Part shown: in pieces, positions 47,883 through 55,799 of the stretch | How the letters are laid out: each line of letters starts with the position of its first letter | Numbering within the stretch: position 1 is the first letter of the stretch | The notes under the pieces: generated by a model | Told to the model about the DNA's origin: nothing | What the model saw: only the letters and a program-made list of their open reading frames with translations | The model's database searches: none | Source: Lentzea fradiae | GTDB lineage: Bacteria > Actinomycetota > Actinomycetes > Mycobacteriales > Pseudonocardiaceae | Direction: 5' to 3' | Assembly (NCBI RefSeq): GCF_900100955.1 | Contig: NZ_FNCC01000023.1 | Location: forward strand, 1-64,000 | Length of the DNA: 64,000 nucleotides | Translations under genes and position numbers: made by a program

Positions 47883-47885
47883 TCG
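47656..47885. repeat. 230-bp direct repeat, copy A
   Basis: This segment is identical, base for base, to 49756-49985. The offset is exactly 2,100 bp. A further 17 bp (47633-47649) match beyond three mismatches. It covers most of the ACP gene. Confidence 0.97.
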
Positions 47886-47953
47886 ATCGAACCGGCGAAA
47901 CCCGGCCGGAGGTCTCCCGCCGGGCGGCCGTCACCTGAGGAACTGGTTGCACG

Positions 47954-48487
47954 CTAGGCAGTTCGGCGAGGCCCCGCCCTGTGGAACTCCACAGGTTCCG
48001 GCTCGGGCACCGGAGGCCGCTGTTCCCCGCCCTGGTACAGCATCAGAACGTCCACGGTGTACGCGGGCCGGGCCTTGCCCTCGACCTCGGCCACGACCGA
48101 CAGGACGACTTCCGTGAACCCCCGCACGCGCGCCCTGGCCGAGGAGAGGGTCGCGGTGGCACGGACGCGCCCGCCCGCCGGCACCGGCGTGGTGAACCGC
48201 AGCCGGTCGACGCCCTTGTTGATCACCGCGGACGCCTGCTCGACGCGGAAGATGTCGTCGAGCATGGGGATGAGCAATGACAGCGTCAGGAACCCGTGTG
48301 CGACGGGGCCGCCGAACGGCCCGTCTTCGGCGGCGCTTCCCGCCTGGTGGATCCACTGGTGGTCACCCGTGACCTCGGCGAATCCGTCCACTGTGGACTG
48401 ACCGACGGTGACCCAGCCGCTGGTTCCCAGCTCCTCGCCGACCGCGTCCACCAGGGCGGCGGGTGAGGCGAACACCCTGACCGTCAC
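47954..48487 (-). CDS. MaoC-like dehydratase/hydratase
   Basis: A 177-residue hot-dog-fold protein. The catalytic pair is Asp42 and His47 in VTGDHQWIH, followed by GPFGGPVAHGFLTLSLL, the conserved MaoC/NodN segment. Such enzymes add or remove water across the 2,3 bond of acyl-CoA or acyl-ACP. The GTG start overlaps the ketosynthase stop as GTGA. With the discrete ketosynthases and ACPs it forms a dissociated chain-building set. No discrete ketoreductase is present in the window, so the hydroxy group it would remove must come from elsewhere. Confidence 0.88.
   Translation of the reverse strand: MTVRVFASPAALVDAVGEELGTSGWVTVGQSTVDGFAEVTGDHQWIHQAGSAAEDGPFGGPVAHGFLTLSLLIPMLDDIFRVEQASAVINKGVDRLRFTTPVPAGGRVRATATLSSARARVRGFTEVVLSVVAEVEGKARPAYTVDVLMLYQGGEQRPPVPEPEPVEFHRAGPRRTA
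47978..47995. promoter_or_regulatory. Perfect palindrome, candidate pathway-regulator site
   Basis: CCTGTGGA-AC-TCCACAGG is a perfect 8-2-8 palindrome at the end of the MaoC gene, about 96 bp upstream of the ACP copy A start. The same 16-bp core (CTGTGGAACTCCRCAG) is found at 51194-51209 in the KAS III/LAL divergent promoter. Confidence 0.45.
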
Positions 48488-49719
48488 GACCGCGTCACCA
48501 CCAGGACGGCGTTCTGACCGCCGAATCCGAACGAGTTGCTGACCGCGGCGCGCAACCGGCCCGGGCGGGGCTCCTTCGCGACCACGTCCACCTCCACCTC
48601 GGGGTCGAGCGAGTCGAGGTTGGCCGTCGGCGGCACGACGTCGTCCCGCAACGCGAGCAGGGTGCACACGGCCTCGATCGCTCCGGCGGCGCCCAGGGCG
48701 TGACCCGTGACGCCCTTGGTCGAGGTCACCGCGACGCCGTCGCCGAACACGCCCCGGACCAGCCGGGCCTCGGTGACGTCGTTCAGCTTGGTCGAGGTCC
48801 CGTGCGCGTTGACGTGGTCCACGTCGTGGGCGGACAGCCCGGCGTCTTCCAAGGCAGAGCGCACCGCTCGTTCCGCCGCGGCGCCGGACGGGTCCGGCGT
48901 GGTGGCGTGGTGGGCGTCCGCGGACGCGCCGTACCCGCTGATCAGGCCGTGGACACGCGCACCTCGCACACGTGCGTCGTGGTTGCGCTCCAGCACGAGC
49001 ACGGCGGCTCCCTCGCCCGCGACGAAGCCGTCGCGGGCGGTGTCGAACGGCCGTGACGCCGCCCGCGGGTCCGAGGTGCGGCGGGACAGCGCGCCCATCC
49101 TCGTGAACCCGGCGATCATCGTGCGCGTGATCGGTGCGTCCACGCCACCGGTGATCACGACATCGCACCGGCCACCGCGGAGCAGCTCACGCGCGGTGCC
49201 GATGGCGGTGGCGCCCGAGGCGCACGCGGTGGCGGTCACCAGGTTCGGGCCGCTCGCACCACATTCCATGGCGAGGTAGCCCGCGACCATGTTCGGTGCG
49301 GACATCGGCACGAGGAGCGGCGAGACCGCGCCGACACCGGAGGAGTCGAGCTCCCGTTGCTGCGCCTCGTAGGTCTGCACACCGCCGAGCGCGGTGCCGA
49401 TCACGACGCCCACCCTCGCACCGTCCCAGGTGGACGGATCGAGACCCGAGTCGCGCAGCGCTTCCCTCAGAGCGACGACGGCGAGCTGGGACGACCGGTC
49501 GAGCCGCCAGGCCGCTCTCCTGCCCAGTTCCCGATCGGGGTCGAACCCGGGCACCCGGCAGGAGAAGTCGACGGGCATGCCCTCGAGCGCCGGGTCCGGA
49601 GCCGCCGTGGGTTCCCCGGAGAGAACCCGCCGCCACACCTCGTCCACCCCGATACCCGCGGGGGTGACCAGGCCGAGTCCGGTCACCGCCACCCCGAACC
49701 CCGGCATCGCCTGCGGCAT
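48484..49719 (-). CDS. Discrete KAS II-type ketosynthase (copy 1)
   Basis: A 411-residue FabF/type II PKS ketosynthase. The active site is complete: Cys166 (TATACASGATAIG), His306 (NAHGTSTKLND) and His340 (KGVTGHALGAAG). It is not a chain-length factor, which would lack the Cys. The ATG overlaps the ACP copy B stop by one base (TGATG), so ACP and KS are coupled. Paralogue of the KS at 54547-55767. It elongates ACP-bound chains with malonyl-ACP. Confidence 0.93.
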   Translation of the reverse strand: MPQAMPGFGVAVTGLGLVTPAGIGVDEVWRRVLSGEPTAAPDPALEGMPVDFSCRVPGFDPDRELGRRAAWRLDRSSQLAVVALREALRDSGLDPSTWDGARVGVVIGTALGGVQTYEAQQRELDSSGVGAVSPLLVPMSAPNMVAGYLAMECGASGPNLVTATACASGATAIGTARELLRGGRCDVVITGGVDAPITRTMIAGFTRMGALSRRTSDPRAASRPFDTARDGFVAGEGAAVLVLERNHDARVRGARVHGLISGYGASADAHHATTPDPSGAAAERAVRSALEDAGLSAHDVDHVNAHGTSTKLNDVTEARLVRGVFGDGVAVTSTKGVTGHALGAAGAIEAVCTLLALRDDVVPPTANLDSLDPEVEVDVVAKEPRPGRLRAAVSNSFGFGGQNAVLVVTRS

Positions 49720-49982
49720 CAGCTCGCCGCCCGCCTGCTGTCGATGAGCCGCGCCGCACCGGCCACGGACTGCTCCGGGGTGAACTCCTGCTCGTCCACC
49801 TCCACCCCGAACTCCTTCTGCGCCACCATCGCCAGCTCCACCAACGCCAACGAGTCGAACTCCAGCTCCTCGAACGTCACACCACCCGCCACCCGATCAG
49901 CAGGCGCACCGAAATGCGACACCAGCAACTCCGCCAACCGATCCACAGTCACACCAGCACCCACGACCACATCTCCCACCAC
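49719..49982 (-). CDS. Discrete acyl carrier protein (copy B)
   Basis: An 87-residue ACP, identical to copy A from residue 1 through SVAGAA; Ser44 carries phosphopantetheine. The start is set by alignment with copy A; the frame is open further upstream to 50060. It is co-transcribed between the KAS III and KS genes and overlaps the KS start by one base. Near-identity at the DNA level with copy A implies recent duplication or ongoing gene conversion. Confidence 0.92.
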   Translation of the reverse strand: MVGDVVVGAGVTVDRLAELLVSHFGAPADRVAGGVTFEELEFDSLALVELAMVAQKEFGVEVDEQEFTPEQSVAGAARLIDSRRAAS

Positions 49983-49985
49983 TCG
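49756..49985. repeat. 230-bp direct repeat, copy B
   Basis: Identical to 47656-47885; see copy A. Flanking bases diverge at once on the right (49986 T against A) and after three mismatches on the left. Confidence 0.97.
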
Positions 49986-50014
49986 TTCGAATGTCCTGCC
50001 ATCGACACACCCGG

Positions 50015-51028
50015 TCAGCCCAGGTCGAGCTCCGGCCACGTCAGCACCGTCGAGCCCCACCCGAGGCCGGCGCCGAACGACGTGACGAGGACGCGGTGCC
50101 CGGGCTCGATGTCACCGGCGGCCGCGGCGTCCGCGAGGACCAGCGGGATGGAGGCGGCCACGGTGTTGCCGACGCGGTCGACGTTCAGGACGAACCGCTC
50201 CTGCGGGACCGCCAGGTCGCGGGCCACGGCGGAGATGATGCGGGCGTTCGCCTGGTGGCAGGCGAACCTGTCCACGTCCTCGACGCGCCACCCGGCCCGG
50301 TCGAGCACCTTCACGGCCGACTCGCTCATCCTCGTCACGGCGTTGCGGAACACCGGCTGGCCGTCCATCCGGAAGTGGACGTCGGCCGGGTCGAGCGGCT
50401 CCCCCGACCCGCGTTGCTCGGAACCTCCGGCGGGCACGATCAGCAGGTCCGCGTTGGAACCGTCCGCGCCCAGGTCGAACGGTCCGAGGGCACCCGGTTC
50501 GTCCGGTGTTCCCGCGCGCAGCACGACGGCACCGGCGCCATCGCCGAAGATCGCCAGCGTGGTGCGGTCCAGCGGGTTCAGCACCGTCGTGAACGTGTCC
50601 GCGCCGATCACCAGCACCCGCTCGGCGCTCCCGGCCGCGATGTGCCCCGCGGCCGTCGCCAGCGCGTACACGAAGCCGGCGCAGACGGCGTTGAGGTCGA
50701 AGGCGGCCACACCGGTGAGCCCGAGACGGTGAGCCACCTCGGGGGCCGTCGACGGGCAGGGGTGGTCGGGTGTGGTCGTGGCCACCACGACGAGGTCGAC
50801 CTCGGAGCTGCCCGACGACTTCAGGGCGCGGGCGCCCGCCTCCACCGCCAGCACCGACGTCGACATGCCCCGGTCGATCACCCGGCGTTCCCGGATCCCG
50901 GTCCGCGTCCTGATCCACTCGTCCGACGTGTCGAGCTGCCGGGCGAGGTCCGCGTTCGTCACCACCCTCGGGGGCAGCCAGGTACCGATTCCGCACAGCA
51001 CCGCGGCGCGGCGATGATGCCCTGCCAT
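50015..51028 (-). CDS. Discrete KAS III (FabH-like) ketosynthase
   Basis: A 337-residue FabH-fold enzyme with the full triad: Cys116 (LNAVCAGFVYAL), His258 (CHQANARI) and Asn288 (VGNTVAAS). ATG 51028 is preceded by GGAG. It is the first gene of the operon KAS III - ACP B - KS - MaoC - ACP A - IspH-like. FabH enzymes either start chains from acyl-CoA and malonyl-ACP or, in biosynthetic clusters, transfer a finished acyl group to an alcohol or amine. Either role would link the dienoyl chain of the PKS to the dissociated enzymes. Confidence 0.92.
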   Translation of the reverse strand: MAGHHRRAAVLCGIGTWLPPRVVTNADLARQLDTSDEWIRTRTGIRERRVIDRGMSTSVLAVEAGARALKSSGSSEVDLVVVATTTPDHPCPSTAPEVAHRLGLTGVAAFDLNAVCAGFVYALATAAGHIAAGSAERVLVIGADTFTTVLNPLDRTTLAIFGDGAGAVVLRAGTPDEPGALGPFDLGADGSNADLLIVPAGGSEQRGSGEPLDPADVHFRMDGQPVFRNAVTRMSESAVKVLDRAGWRVEDVDRFACHQANARIISAVARDLAVPQERFVLNVDRVGNTVAASIPLVLADAAAAGDIEPGHRVLVTSFGAGLGWGSTVLTWPELDLG

Positions 51029-51346
51029 AGGTCTCCTCAGTCCGTTCACAAGATCAGGCGGTTCATACGAGCGGAACGGCTCCGCTCCTCCGTTCGGGAC
51101 AACCGGAACGGCGCTCGCCGGACGACGTGGCGCGCCGCCGATCTCGTCCCCGCACGACGCGGTCGAAGCTAATGACCACCGAGTTGTGCCGCCCTGTGGA
51201 ACTCCGCAGCGACGTATCGGCCACCGAATCGTTCACAATCGGGACGCGCGGGTATCCGTGCTGGAAGCGAAAGGCCGCAACAGAACAAACACATGAGCGC
51301 CGAACACGACCCGAACGGACCAGTCCGACCTCACGGAGCGCACTCC
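51029..51346. promoter_or_regulatory. Divergent promoter of the KAS III operon and LAL regulator
   Basis: 318 bp. CTGTGGA-AC-TCCGCAG at 51194-51209 is a 7-2-7 inverted repeat with one mismatch, sharing its core with 47978-47995. An upstream GCTAATGACC (51165-51176) resembles GCTAATGACT (46508-46516) next to the dyad before the AT-PKS operon. These are candidate sites for the LAL regulator. No gene is seen. Confidence 0.5.
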
Positions 51347-54187
51347 ATGGCCGACGAAGCGAGCCGATGCCAGTCCGGAACCACTCTCGTCGGCCGCACC
51401 GCCGAGCTGACGCGGATCTCGGAGGCCCTCGCGGCGGCGAGTGCGGGCACGCCGTCGGCGTTGCTGCTGGCGGGTCCGACCGGGATCGGGAAGACCACGC
51501 TGCTGAAGGCGGCCTGCGGGGCAGCACGGGAACGCGGGTTCCTGATCGGACGCGCCGCGGCCTCCCCGATGGAGCGCGAGATGCCGTTCGCCGTGGTCCA
51601 GCAGTTGTTCGAGCACCTGAGCGAGCGGTTGCCGCCCGACGACGCCGACCAGGTCGCCAAGCACGGCCGCGACGTCATCGGCGGTACCCTCGGGGAAGCG
51701 CAGACCGACTTCGGCGACCTGCACGTGCACCGGGCGATCCGGGGCGTCTACCGCGTGGCGGCCGAGCTCACGCGGCACGGACCGCTGTGCCTCGTGATCG
51801 ACGACGTCCAGTGGGTCGACGTGCCGTCGCTGCGCTGGCTCAACTACTTCCTGCACCGGATGACCGATCTCCCGGTCGTGGTGCTGGTCACCCGCACCTC
51901 CGGCCTGCGCGCCACGGATCCGCTGCTGGTCGCGGAGCTCAGGATGAACGGGGAACGGCTGGAGCTACCGGGGATCTCGGCCGAGGACGTGGTCGCTCTC
52001 ACCGAACAGGTGCTCGGGCAGCCGCCCGACGAGGTGTTCGTCACGGCGCTGCTCACCGCCACCGGGGGCAATCCGCTGGTGGTGCGCCAACTCCTGACCT
52101 CGATGCGGGGCCAGTCGGTGCCTCCGGACCGCACCGGCGTGCACCACCTCGGCAAGTGGGGGCCCGAGGTGCTGGGCGAGTCGGTGCTCGCCCGGCTCAA
52201 CCGCCAGTCCCCCGGCCTCGTCAGGACCGCGACGGCGATCGCGGTCGTCGAACCGGCCGACGCCGACCTCCTGGCCGCGATCACCGGCGTGGACCTGGCC
52301 ACGATCCGCAGTCACGTGCGAGAGCTCAGGGGCATGGGCGTGCTCGCCCCCGCCGACAAGCTCGCGTTCGCCCACTCGGTCATCAAGAACGCCGTCGAGA
52401 ACGCGACCTGCGAGGAGGAGAAGCAGCGGTTGCACGCCACGACCGCGCGTCTGCTGCACGGCAGCGGTGCGTCCAGCGTCATGGTGGCGCGCCACGCGCA
52501 GCGGTCGGCCGCGCCTCTCGGGCGGTGGGCGGCCGAGTCGCTGCAACGCTCCGCCAACGCCCTGATCGCCGAGGGCGACCCCCGGAGCGCGGCCAAGTTC
52601 CTGCGCAGGGCACTCCAGGAGGAGGTCACCCCGGACCTGCGCCGTGATCTCCTGCTGCGCCTGGGGCTCGCCGAGACCTACTTCGCTCCGCGGGACGCGG
52701 TGGGCCACCTCGAGGAAGCCATGAGGGAGCTCGAGGACCCCGAGCAGATCCTCTCGGCGGCTTATCTGCTCGCCCAGGTGTTCTACGTCGAAGGCGAGTA
52801 CGACAGGGCGAGCAAGATGCTGCGCCGGACCATGGACGAGATCAAGCCGAAGATCCCCTCAGCGGTCGACGTGCTGCGCTTGGTGCACCAGCTCACCGTG
52901 CCGGCGCCCAGGACCGCGCAGGAGCGGGTGGACCTCCGTCAGATCGACAGGGAGGACTGGACAGGGGACGACGCGAGGAGCCGGTTGATCGCGGCGATGA
53001 TCGCGGAGTCGGCGAGCAGCGCGGGGACCGAGCTGTCGCTGGGCCGGGACGCGGCTCTCGCCGCGTTGTCCCGCGGCCCGGCCGAGCTCCTGGGCCACCC
53101 GCAACGACTTCTCGCCTCGCTCAACGCCCTCATCCGCGCGGACGAGCTGGACCTCGCGCTGCGGTACTGCGACGAGACCCTGCTCGAGGCCCAGCGCGAA
53201 GGACTGGTCCTGCTCGAACTGTTCGGGCACACGCTCCGCTCCCGCACGCACTACCACCGCGGCGCGGCCGTCGAGGCGGCAGCGGACTCCAAGCTCGCGC
53301 TGTCCGCGGCACGCAGCGCGGCGCTGCCGGCTGACCACTTCGGGTGCATCTACGCCGCCGACGCGCACGTCCGCGCTCTGCTTCTCCTCGGGGACGTCGA
53401 CACCGCGCGCGAAGTCCTGGAACCGTACGGCTTGTCCGCTCCGATGCCACGGACCTGGCAGCACACGGCGCTTCTGCACGCACGCGGCGCCGTGCGGATG
53501 GAACTCGGTGATCCCGTAGGAGCGTTGGCGGACCAGCTCGAATGCGGTGGACGGTTCAAGTCGTGGGGCTTGGGGAGCCCGGCGGTCCGTCCTTGGCGTT
53601 CGCACGCGGCACGCGCGATGTTCCGCCTCGGCCGGCGGCAGCAGGCTCTCGAGCTCGCGCTGCAGGAACTGGAGCTCGCCCGTGAATGGGGCGCACCGAC
53701 CGCCGCCGGTCTCGCGCTGCTGACCGTGGCGAGCGTGAGCGGCGGCAACGCGGGACCGTGGCTGCGGGAGGCGGAGTCGCTGCTCAGGGATTCGCCGGCG
53801 CGGTTGCTGTACGCGCAGGTGATGGTCGAAATCGCCGCGATGGAAGAGAAATCGGGACGTGCCGCGACCGCGCAGTCTCATCTGGCCGAGGCGCGGAAGA
53901 TCGGCGAGCAGCGCAACGTCCTCCTCGCACCCCGGCGCGCCACGGCTCCGGTGATGCCCGAGGTCGTTCCCGCCGGTCCCCGGATGACCCCGCAGACCCT
54001 CACCCCGCACGAGTACCGGGTGGCCAGACTGGTGCTGGAGGGCAACTCCAACAACGAGATCGCGCAGAGGCTGAGCGTGTCGCGGCGCACGATCGAGTTC
54101 CACCTCACGAGCATCTACCGCAAGCTCGGCCTGCGTCGCAGGACCCAGTTGTCGGCCGCTCTCGCGGGGCTGGAACCGAAGACGTGA
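51347..54187 (+). CDS. LAL-type LuxR transcriptional activator (pathway regulator)
   Basis: A 946-residue large ATP-binding LuxR regulator. TLVGRTAELTRISEAL, Walker A GPTGIGKTTLL, Walker B CLVIDDVQWVD, a long TPR-like central part, and C-terminal HTH LTPHEYRVARLVLEGNSNNE with IAQRLSVSRRTIEFHLTSIY. The ATG at 51347 has GGAG about 8 nt upstream; the ATG at 51293 (18 codons longer) has none. It lies at the centre of the cluster, divergent from the KAS III operon and upstream of the ACP-KS-oxidase-carboxylase operon on its own strand. It is the obvious activator of the pathway. Confidence 0.92.
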   Translation: MADEASRCQSGTTLVGRTAELTRISEALAAASAGTPSALLLAGPTGIGKTTLLKAACGAARERGFLIGRAAASPMEREMPFAVVQQLFEHLSERLPPDDADQVAKHGRDVIGGTLGEAQTDFGDLHVHRAIRGVYRVAAELTRHGPLCLVIDDVQWVDVPSLRWLNYFLHRMTDLPVVVLVTRTSGLRATDPLLVAELRMNGERLELPGISAEDVVALTEQVLGQPPDEVFVTALLTATGGNPLVVRQLLTSMRGQSVPPDRTGVHHLGKWGPEVLGESVLARLNRQSPGLVRTATAIAVVEPADADLLAAITGVDLATIRSHVRELRGMGVLAPADKLAFAHSVIKNAVENATCEEEKQRLHATTARLLHGSGASSVMVARHAQRSAAPLGRWAAESLQRSANALIAEGDPRSAAKFLRRALQEEVTPDLRRDLLLRLGLAETYFAPRDAVGHLEEAMRELEDPEQILSAAYLLAQVFYVEGEYDRASKMLRRTMDEIKPKIPSAVDVLRLVHQLTVPAPRTAQERVDLRQIDREDWTGDDARSRLIAAMIAESASSAGTELSLGRDAALAALSRGPAELLGHPQRLLASLNALIRADELDLALRYCDETLLEAQREGLVLLELFGHTLRSRTHYHRGAAVEAAADSKLALSAARSAALPADHFGCIYAADAHVRALLLLGDVDTAREVLEPYGLSAPMPRTWQHTALLHARGAVRMELGDPVGALADQLECGGRFKSWGLGSPAVRPWRSHAARAMFRLGRRQQALELALQELELAREWGAPTAAGLALLTVASVSGGNAGPWLREAESLLRDSPARLLYAQVMVEIAAMEEKSGRAATAQSHLAEARKIGEQRNVLLAPRRATAPVMPEVVPAGPRMTPQTLTPHEYRVARLVLEGNSNNEIAQRLSVSRRTIEFHLTSIYRKLGLRRRTQLSAALAGLEPKT

Positions 54188-54313
54188 CGTGAATTCCGGG
54201 TCGTGAGGCCGACGCTGCGGTTCTCCACAGTGTCCGGTCACGTCTCCTCCCGCACAGTGGTCGTCGCCGCCCTCGCGGCGCACCGGAATCCACTCACCGC
54301 AGGAGGAACCGCC

Positions 54314-54550
54314 TTGCCCAGCGTGTACGAGACCATCACCGAGATCCTCACGACCAAGTTCGCCGTCCCGGCACAGGCGATCGCGGAGGACACGGCGCTC
54401 GAGGACGTGCTCACCGACTCGCTCGACGTGGTCGAGTTCGGTGTCGTCGTCGGTGAGCACTACAACGTCCTGATCTCCGACGAGGAGCTCGAGACGGTCA
54501 CCACGATCGCCGACGTGGCCGCGCTGATGGGCAGCAAGGTCGCCGCATGA
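54314..54550 (+). CDS. Discrete acyl carrier protein (third ACP)
   Basis: A 78-residue ACP with Ser36 in VLTDSLDVVEF. TTG 54314 is exactly 7 nt after AGGAGG (54301-54306). It differs from ACP copies A and B in sequence and codon use (C-ending codons like the surrounding DNA). Its stop overlaps the next KS start as ATGA. It likely serves the KS at 54547. Confidence 0.93.
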   Translation: MPSVYETITEILTTKFAVPAQAIAEDTALEDVLTDSLDVVEFGVVVGEHYNVLISDEELETVTTIADVAALMGSKVAA

Positions 54551-55767
54551 CCGCCCGTTCCGGCATCGTCATCACCGGCAGGGGGATGGTGACACCGGCC
54601 GGTTCCGGTGTCGACGAGAACTGGAAGCGCGTCAGCGCCGGGGAACCCACCGCCGTGCTGGGCCCCGACCTCGGGGTGCTCGGCACCCAGGTCGTCTGTC
54701 CTGTCACGGATTTCGACGCGAGCCTGCACCTCGGGCCGGGGGCGCGCCGCCTCGACCGCTACAGCCAGCTCTGTGCCGTCGCCGCGGACGAGGCCGTCGC
54801 GGACGCGGGGCTGCGAACCGGCGAGTGGGACGGTGCGCGCGTCGCGATCGTGCTGGGCGTGTCCGTCGGCGGTGTGGAAACGCTGACAGCGCAACACGTC
54901 GCCCTGCTCGAACGCGGACCGGCCGCGATCTCCCCGCTCACCATGCCGATGTCGCTGGTCAACATGGTCGCGGGGCAGCTCGCCATCAGGCTGTCGGCCA
55001 CCGGTCCCAACCTGACCGTGTCGACCGCCTGCGCGTCCGGTGCGACCGCGATCGGAACGGCCATGCAGCTGCTGCGGGCGAACGCCTGCGACATCGCCAT
55101 CGCCGGCGCGTCCGACGCTTCGCTCGTGCCGCTGGTGCTCTCGGCCTTCGCCAGGATGGGCGCTCTCACCAAGCGTTCCGCCGATCCCGCGCGCGCCTCC
55201 CGCCCGTTCGACCGCGACCGGGACGGGTTCGTGGCCGCGGAAGGCGCGGCCATCGTCGTCCTGGAACGCGAAGACGACGCCCGTGCCCGCGGTGCCTCCG
55301 TCCGCGGCAGGATCCTCGGCTACGGCGCGACTTCGGACGCCCACCACGTCACCAGCCCCCATCCGGAGGGAACCGGGGCACGAGCGGCGATGACGGCCGC
55401 TCTCGCCGACGCCGGGCTCAGCGCCGCCGATGTCGGCCACCTCAACGCGCACGGCACGTCCACCAGGCTCAACGACCAGGCGGAGGCGAAAGCGGTGCGC
55501 GCGGTGCTCGGGGACCAGGTCCCCGTCGCGTCCACCAAGGGCGTCACCGGCCACCTCCTGGCCGCCGCCGGGGCCGCCGAGACCGTGTACGCCTCGCTCA
55601 GCATCGAGCACGGGCTGGTGCCCCCCACCGCCAACCTCGACACCGTGGACCCCGAGATCGGCCTGAACCTCGCCGCGGTGCCGAGGAGGCAGTCGATCCA
55701 GGTCGCGATGAGCACCTCGTTCGGCTTCGGCGGCCAGAACGCCGCCCTGCTGATCGGCGCACCCTGA
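54547..55767 (+). CDS. Discrete KAS II-type ketosynthase (copy 2)
   Basis: A 406-residue ketosynthase with intact Cys162 (STACASGATAIG), His302 (NAHGTSTRLND) and His336 (KGVTGHLLAAAG). It is a divergent paralogue of the KS at 48484-49719. The presence of two complete KS enzymes, rather than a KS/chain-length-factor pair, suggests two separate condensation steps or a heterodimer of active subunits. Operon with the third ACP, an acyl-CoA oxidase and a carboxyltransferase. Confidence 0.93.
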   Translation: MTARSGIVITGRGMVTPAGSGVDENWKRVSAGEPTAVLGPDLGVLGTQVVCPVTDFDASLHLGPGARRLDRYSQLCAVAADEAVADAGLRTGEWDGARVAIVLGVSVGGVETLTAQHVALLERGPAAISPLTMPMSLVNMVAGQLAIRLSATGPNLTVSTACASGATAIGTAMQLLRANACDIAIAGASDASLVPLVLSAFARMGALTKRSADPARASRPFDRDRDGFVAAEGAAIVVLEREDDARARGASVRGRILGYGATSDAHHVTSPHPEGTGARAAMTAALADAGLSAADVGHLNAHGTSTRLNDQAEAKAVRAVLGDQVPVASTKGVTGHLLAAAGAAETVYASLSIEHGLVPPTANLDTVDPEIGLNLAAVPRRQSIQVAMSTSFGFGGQNAALLIGAP

Positions 55768-55799
55768 TCTTCTCCCCCACGACTTCCAGGAGTACGCGA

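Noticed and set aside
47656-49985. ACP duplication as a transposon or CRISPR-like repeat
   Set aside because: The repeat lies within coding sequence of two ACP genes, with no terminal repeats, no transposase and only two copies.
54547-55767. Second discrete KS as a chain-length factor (KS-beta)
   Set aside because: Its active-site Cys162 and both His residues are intact, which chain-length factors lack.
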